Shown: positions 61,488 to 64,000 of the stretch, piece by piece
Layout: each line of letters opens with the position of its first letter
Numbering within the stretch: position 1 is the first letter of the stretch
Assembly: GCA_946616535.1 (NCBI GenBank)
Contig: CAMOJA010000007.1
Span: forward strand, 1 to 64,000
DNA: 64,000 bases
From: an uncultured Bacteroidales bacterium
Lineage (GTDB): Bacteria > Bacteroidota > Bacteroidia > Bacteroidales > Paludibacteraceae
Direction of reading: 5' to 3'
The notes under the pieces: generated by a model
Seen by the model: only the letters and a program-made list of their open reading frames with translations
Database searches by the model: none
Told to the model about the DNA's origin: nothing
Position numbers and translations under genes: made by a program

Positions 61488-62201
61488 ATTTCTTACGATT
61501 CCTCTTTCGGAATTGCGTATGAAATGGAGTATGGCATCGCGTTCGGGTGTCTGAGGCATTGTAGCCTCGATGGTATCGAGGGCCTGGGATACGATCATAC
61601 CGCCTTGATAGATGAGGCGATACGCCTCTTGGATGGTATGAATCTGTTCCGGCGTGAAACCGCGACGGTTCAGGCCCACCGAGTTAATACCGCAGTACGC
61701 AATGGGTTCGCGGGCCGCAATGACATAGGGCGGGATATCTTTGTTGATCTTCGAACCGCCTTGAATCATCACATGGCTACCGATATGACTGAACTGATGC
61801 ACCAGCGTACCACCTCCAATGATCGCGAAGTCATCCACTTCCACTTCGCCGGCCAACTGCGTGGCATTCGACATGATGATGTTGTTATGCAGGATGCAGT
61901 CGTGCGCTACGTGGCAGTAAGCCATGATGAGGTTGTTATTACCGATGACGGTCTTGCCTTTCGACGCTGTGCCGCGATGAATAGTGACGAACTCGCGCAA
62001 CACGCAGTTATCGCCGATGATGGTCCAGGTCTCTTCTCCCTTGTATTTCAGGTCCTGCGGCACAGCACCGATGACGGCGGAAGGGAAGATATGGCAGTTA
62101 TCACCGATGATCACATTGTCATCGACATAGGCGAACGCATCGATCGTGACGTTCTTTCCGATTTGAGCCTTTGGGCTCACATATGCTAATGGGCTTATCA
62201 T
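61485..62201 (-). CDS. lpxA: UDP-N-acetylglucosamine acyltransferase LpxA
   Basis: 238 residues, a little shorter than the usual 255-262. Left-handed beta-helix hexapeptide repeats, with the catalytic-His region MAYCHVAHDCILHNNIIMSN and the substrate region GGGTLVHQFSHIGSHVMI. First acylation step of lipid A. Downstream of lpxC with a 66-bp gap filled by a heptamer array. Confidence 0.93.
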   Translation of the reverse strand: MISPLAYVSPKAQIGKNVTIDAFAYVDDNVIIGDNCHIFPSAVIGAVPQDLKYKGEETWTIIGDNCVLREFVTIHRGTASKGKTVIGNNNLIMAYCHVAHDCILHNNIIMSNATQLAGEVEVDDFAIIGGGTLVHQFSHIGSHVMIQGGSKINKDIPPYVIAAREPIAYCGINSVGLNRRGFTPEQIHTIQEAYRLIYQGGMIVSQALDTIEATMPQTPERDAILHFIRNSERGIVRN

Positions 62202-62203
62202 AA

Positions 62204-62273
62204 ATTACTAATTACCATTTACCAATTACCATTTACCAATTACCAATTACCATTTGCCATCTACCAATTACTC
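62204..62273. repeat. Heptamer array, 10 units, between lpxA and lpxC
   Basis: Ten contiguous 7-mers of the form (A/T)TTACCA (62204-62273); the last unit contains the lpxC stop codon. It fills the whole intergenic gap. Confidence 0.93.
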
Positions 62274-63170
62274 CGAAAGAATTTGGTTTCGGAGTCGTCT
62301 TACGCACTGCGTATTGAACGTATGTCCGGGTTTATACGCGATGATTCGTCCTTGGAGACGGAGTCCGAGTAGTGAAAAATCCCCGATGACATCGAGCAGT
62401 TTATGCCGTGCGGGTTCATTCTGGTAATTCAGCGGCGAGAGATACCCCAGTTTGGTAGCATCCATGTGCGGTTGTCCCATCTTATCGCAGAAATAGTCCA
62501 TTCCTTCCTGCGACATCTCCGTCTCGTATATCACGAGCGCATTCTTCAGGTCGCCGCCTTTGATTAGGCCCACACGCAGCAGCGGTTCTATCTCGCGCAC
62601 GAAGCAGAACGTACGGGCAGCCGCTATCTCTTTGGGGTAATCCTTGATCTCCTTCAGCGTTGCATGTTGTTCGCGCAGTAAGACCGAAGGGAAAGCAATC
62701 GTCACATCTACCTCGAAATGGTCGCACGGTTCTACACGAATACGATGCCCGTGCTCCGAGATATACTCGATCGGTTCGGTCACTACATACACCTGCTGTT
62801 CAGCGTCCTGTTCCTTGAGTCCCACGCGTTGAATCTCTTTTACGAAGAGGCGGGCACTGCCGTCCAAAATCGGCATCTCCGGACCATCCACATCAATGAT
62901 GCAGTTATCCACGCCCAAGGCATACAGTGCACTCAGCGCATGCTCTACCGTACTGATCTTCCATTTTCCGCGCTCCAGCACCGTACCTCGCTCGGTAGCC
63001 GAGACGTAATCTGCCAAAGCCTGATAACAAGGTTGCTTAGGCAGGTCCACGCGGCGCAAACAGATACCTGTGTTCTCCGGCGCAGGATGAAAAGTAGCGG
63101 TGATATTCAGCCCCGTATGCAATCCTACAGAACTGAGCGTGAAGCTGTCTTGTATGGTATGTTGTTTCAT
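62268..63170 (-). CDS. lpxC: UDP-3-O-acyl-GlcNAc deacetylase LpxC, not fused to FabZ
   Basis: 300 residues from the Met of [20 protein letters not shown]. Zn and catalytic motifs are present: [24 protein letters not shown], and [19 protein letters not shown] with the HxxxD pair. The start overlaps the lpxD stop by ATGA. In many Bacteroidota LpxC is fused to FabZ (about 460 residues); here the protein ends at the normal LpxC C terminus and a heptamer array follows instead of fabZ. Confidence 0.93.
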   Translation of the reverse strand: MKQHTIQDSFTLSSVGLHTGLNITATFHPAPENTGICLRRVDLPKQPCYQALADYVSATERGTVLERGKWKISTVEHALSALYALGVDNCIIDVDGPEMPILDGSARLFVKEIQRVGLKEQDAEQQVYVVTEPIEYISEHGHRIRVEPCDHFEVDVTIAFPSVLLREQHATLKEIKDYPKEIAAARTFCFVREIEPLLRVGLIKGGDLKNALVIYETEMSQEGMDYFCDKMGQPHMDATKLGYLSPLNYQNEPARHKLLDVIGDFSLLGLRLQGRIIAYKPGHTFNTQCVRRLRNQILSE

Positions 63171-64000
63171 TTCTCTGTTGCTGCTTGTTTGAATTTGACG
63201 ACGGCGCGGCGCCAAAGACCTGCGTCAATCGCCGGATAACCCATGTAGCGACCCGGTTTGCGGATGTTACCCGGCACACCGGTTTGCGCACCGAAGACGC
63301 AGTTATCGGTGATCTCGATATGACCCGCTACACCCACCTGACCGGCCAGCACGCAGTGTTTACCGATCTTCGAACTGCCGGCGATACCTACCTGCGCGCA
63401 GAGGAACGTGCTCTCGCCTACCTCTACGTTATGCGCGACTTGCACCAGGTTATCGATCTTCACATTGCGACGAATGATGGTCGAACCCATCATCGCGCGG
63501 TCGATGGTCGTGTTCGCTCCGATCTCCACATCATCTTCGATGATCACATTGCCTATCTGCGGGATCTTCTGGTTCACGCCCTGTGCGTCGGGTTCAAAAC
63601 CGAATCCGTCCGAACCCACTACTACACCGGCATGCAGGATGCAGTTCGCGCCGATGACGCTATGCGCGTACACTTTCACGCCCGCATAGAGGATCGTGTT
63701 GTCGCCGATCACGACATTATCGCCGATATATGTGTTAGGGTATATCTGCACACCCTTACCTAACTGCACGTTCTTGCCGATATAGGCGAAGGCACCGATA
63801 TACGCGTCCTCGGGAACAACAACGCTTTCGCTGATGCTCACCGGCTGCTCGATACCCTGTTTGGCAGGGTTCAACGCTTTGGATACCAGTTGCAGCAACA
63901 TTCCCATCGCGCCGCGGGCGTTCTCAACGAGAATCACCGCTTGCTTCGATTCTTCAAAACGCGCACGTATGCTGTCGCTGTTCGCCACTAAACCTTCAGA
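63167..64000 (-). CDS. lpxD: UDP-3-O-acylglucosamine N-acyltransferase LpxD, 3' part
   Basis: The frame is open through the window edge, so the N-terminal uridine-binding domain is only partly seen. Visible are the hexapeptide left-handed helix repeats ([20 protein letters not shown] onward), the [16 protein letters not shown] motif, and [20 protein letters not shown] with the catalytic His. It adds the second acyl chains in lipid A synthesis. First gene of the lpxD-lpxC-lpxA run on this strand. Confidence 0.92.
   Translation of the reverse strand, partial: SEGLVANSDSIRARFEESKQAVILVENARGAMGMLLQLVSKALNPAKQGIEQPVSISESVVVPEDAYIGAFAYIGKNVQLGKGVQIYPNTYIGDNVVIGDNTILYAGVKVYAHSVIGANCILHAGVVVGSDGFGFEPDAQGVNQKIPQIGNVIIEDDVEIGANTTIDRAMMGSTIIRRNVKIDNLVQVAHNVEVGESTFLCAQVGIAGSSKIGKHCVLAGQVGVAGHIEITDNCVFGAQTGVPGNIRKPGRYMGYPAIDAGLWRRAVVKFKQAATEK

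Noticed and set aside
62204..62273. Possible CRISPR array
   Set aside because: The repeats are 7 nt with no spacers and no cas genes nearby. The LRR region at 34620-35330 is also repetitive but is coding.

Overview
The window looks like a Bacteroidota chromosome, most likely order Bacteroidales. The evidence is a set of promoters of the Bacteroides type (TTTG, then TAnnTTTG), a GldJ-type lipoprotein of the gliding/type IX secretion group, DUF4294 and OstA-like proteins, a PotABCD set with a Bacteroidales-style PotA, an rSAM/lipoprotein pair, BspA-type leucine-rich repeats and lipid A genes. I cannot name a genus.

Layout. 1-7.1 kb is accessory: a partial Bro-N gene, a secreted protein, a TPR/HTH membrane regulator, two genes carrying a Cys-Trp...Asp-x-Cys repeat domain (one broken by a stop codon), and an OmpA-family protein. 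7.1-29.1 kb is mostly housekeeping: DUF4294, proS, DUF2147, the rSAM/lipoprotein pair, smpB, a CNNM/CBS protein, metG, an outer-membrane protein, cdaA (c-di-AMP synthesis), folP, gldJ, gcvH, then a minus-strand run of potA-potB-potC-potD, a large TPR protein and an outer-membrane barrel protein. 29.3-37.0 kb is an AT-richer island. It starts at a CAU tRNA whose 3' half and terminator are duplicated, and holds a lipoprotein, a membrane HTH protein, a PH-like membrane protein, a structured leader plus a 1102-aa BspA-like surface protein, and a Bro-N gene flanked by twin leader hairpins. 37-46 kb holds preA, a lipoprotein, an RND efflux adaptor, an RND pump fused in frame to its outer-membrane factor, and adenosine deaminase. 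46-64 kb is core: glycosyltransferase, radical SAM protein, dnaG, outer-membrane and OstA-like proteins, two SurA-like chaperones, aroB, a CCA-type nucleotidyltransferase, parE, a small HsdR-N-like nuclease-fold protein, glnS, lpxA, lpxC and the 3' part of lpxD.

Three signals run across the whole window. (1) Eighteen promoters share an exact 24-nt register between the start of the -33 TTTG and the start of the -7 TAnnTTTG; a nineteenth differs only by an (AT)n tract. (2) Thirteen arrays of degenerate 7-nt repeats, each locus with its own unit, sit between genes or in frame inside genes. They recall the heptameric STRR repeats of cyanobacteria. (3) A hairpin element is inserted in the same frame in two unrelated genes and encodes SLEGR-x-G in both. 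The strongest candidates for an undescribed system are the heptamer arrays, the rSAM/lipoprotein pair with three YG[VI]P motifs, and the nested-hairpin leader in front of the BspA-like gene.
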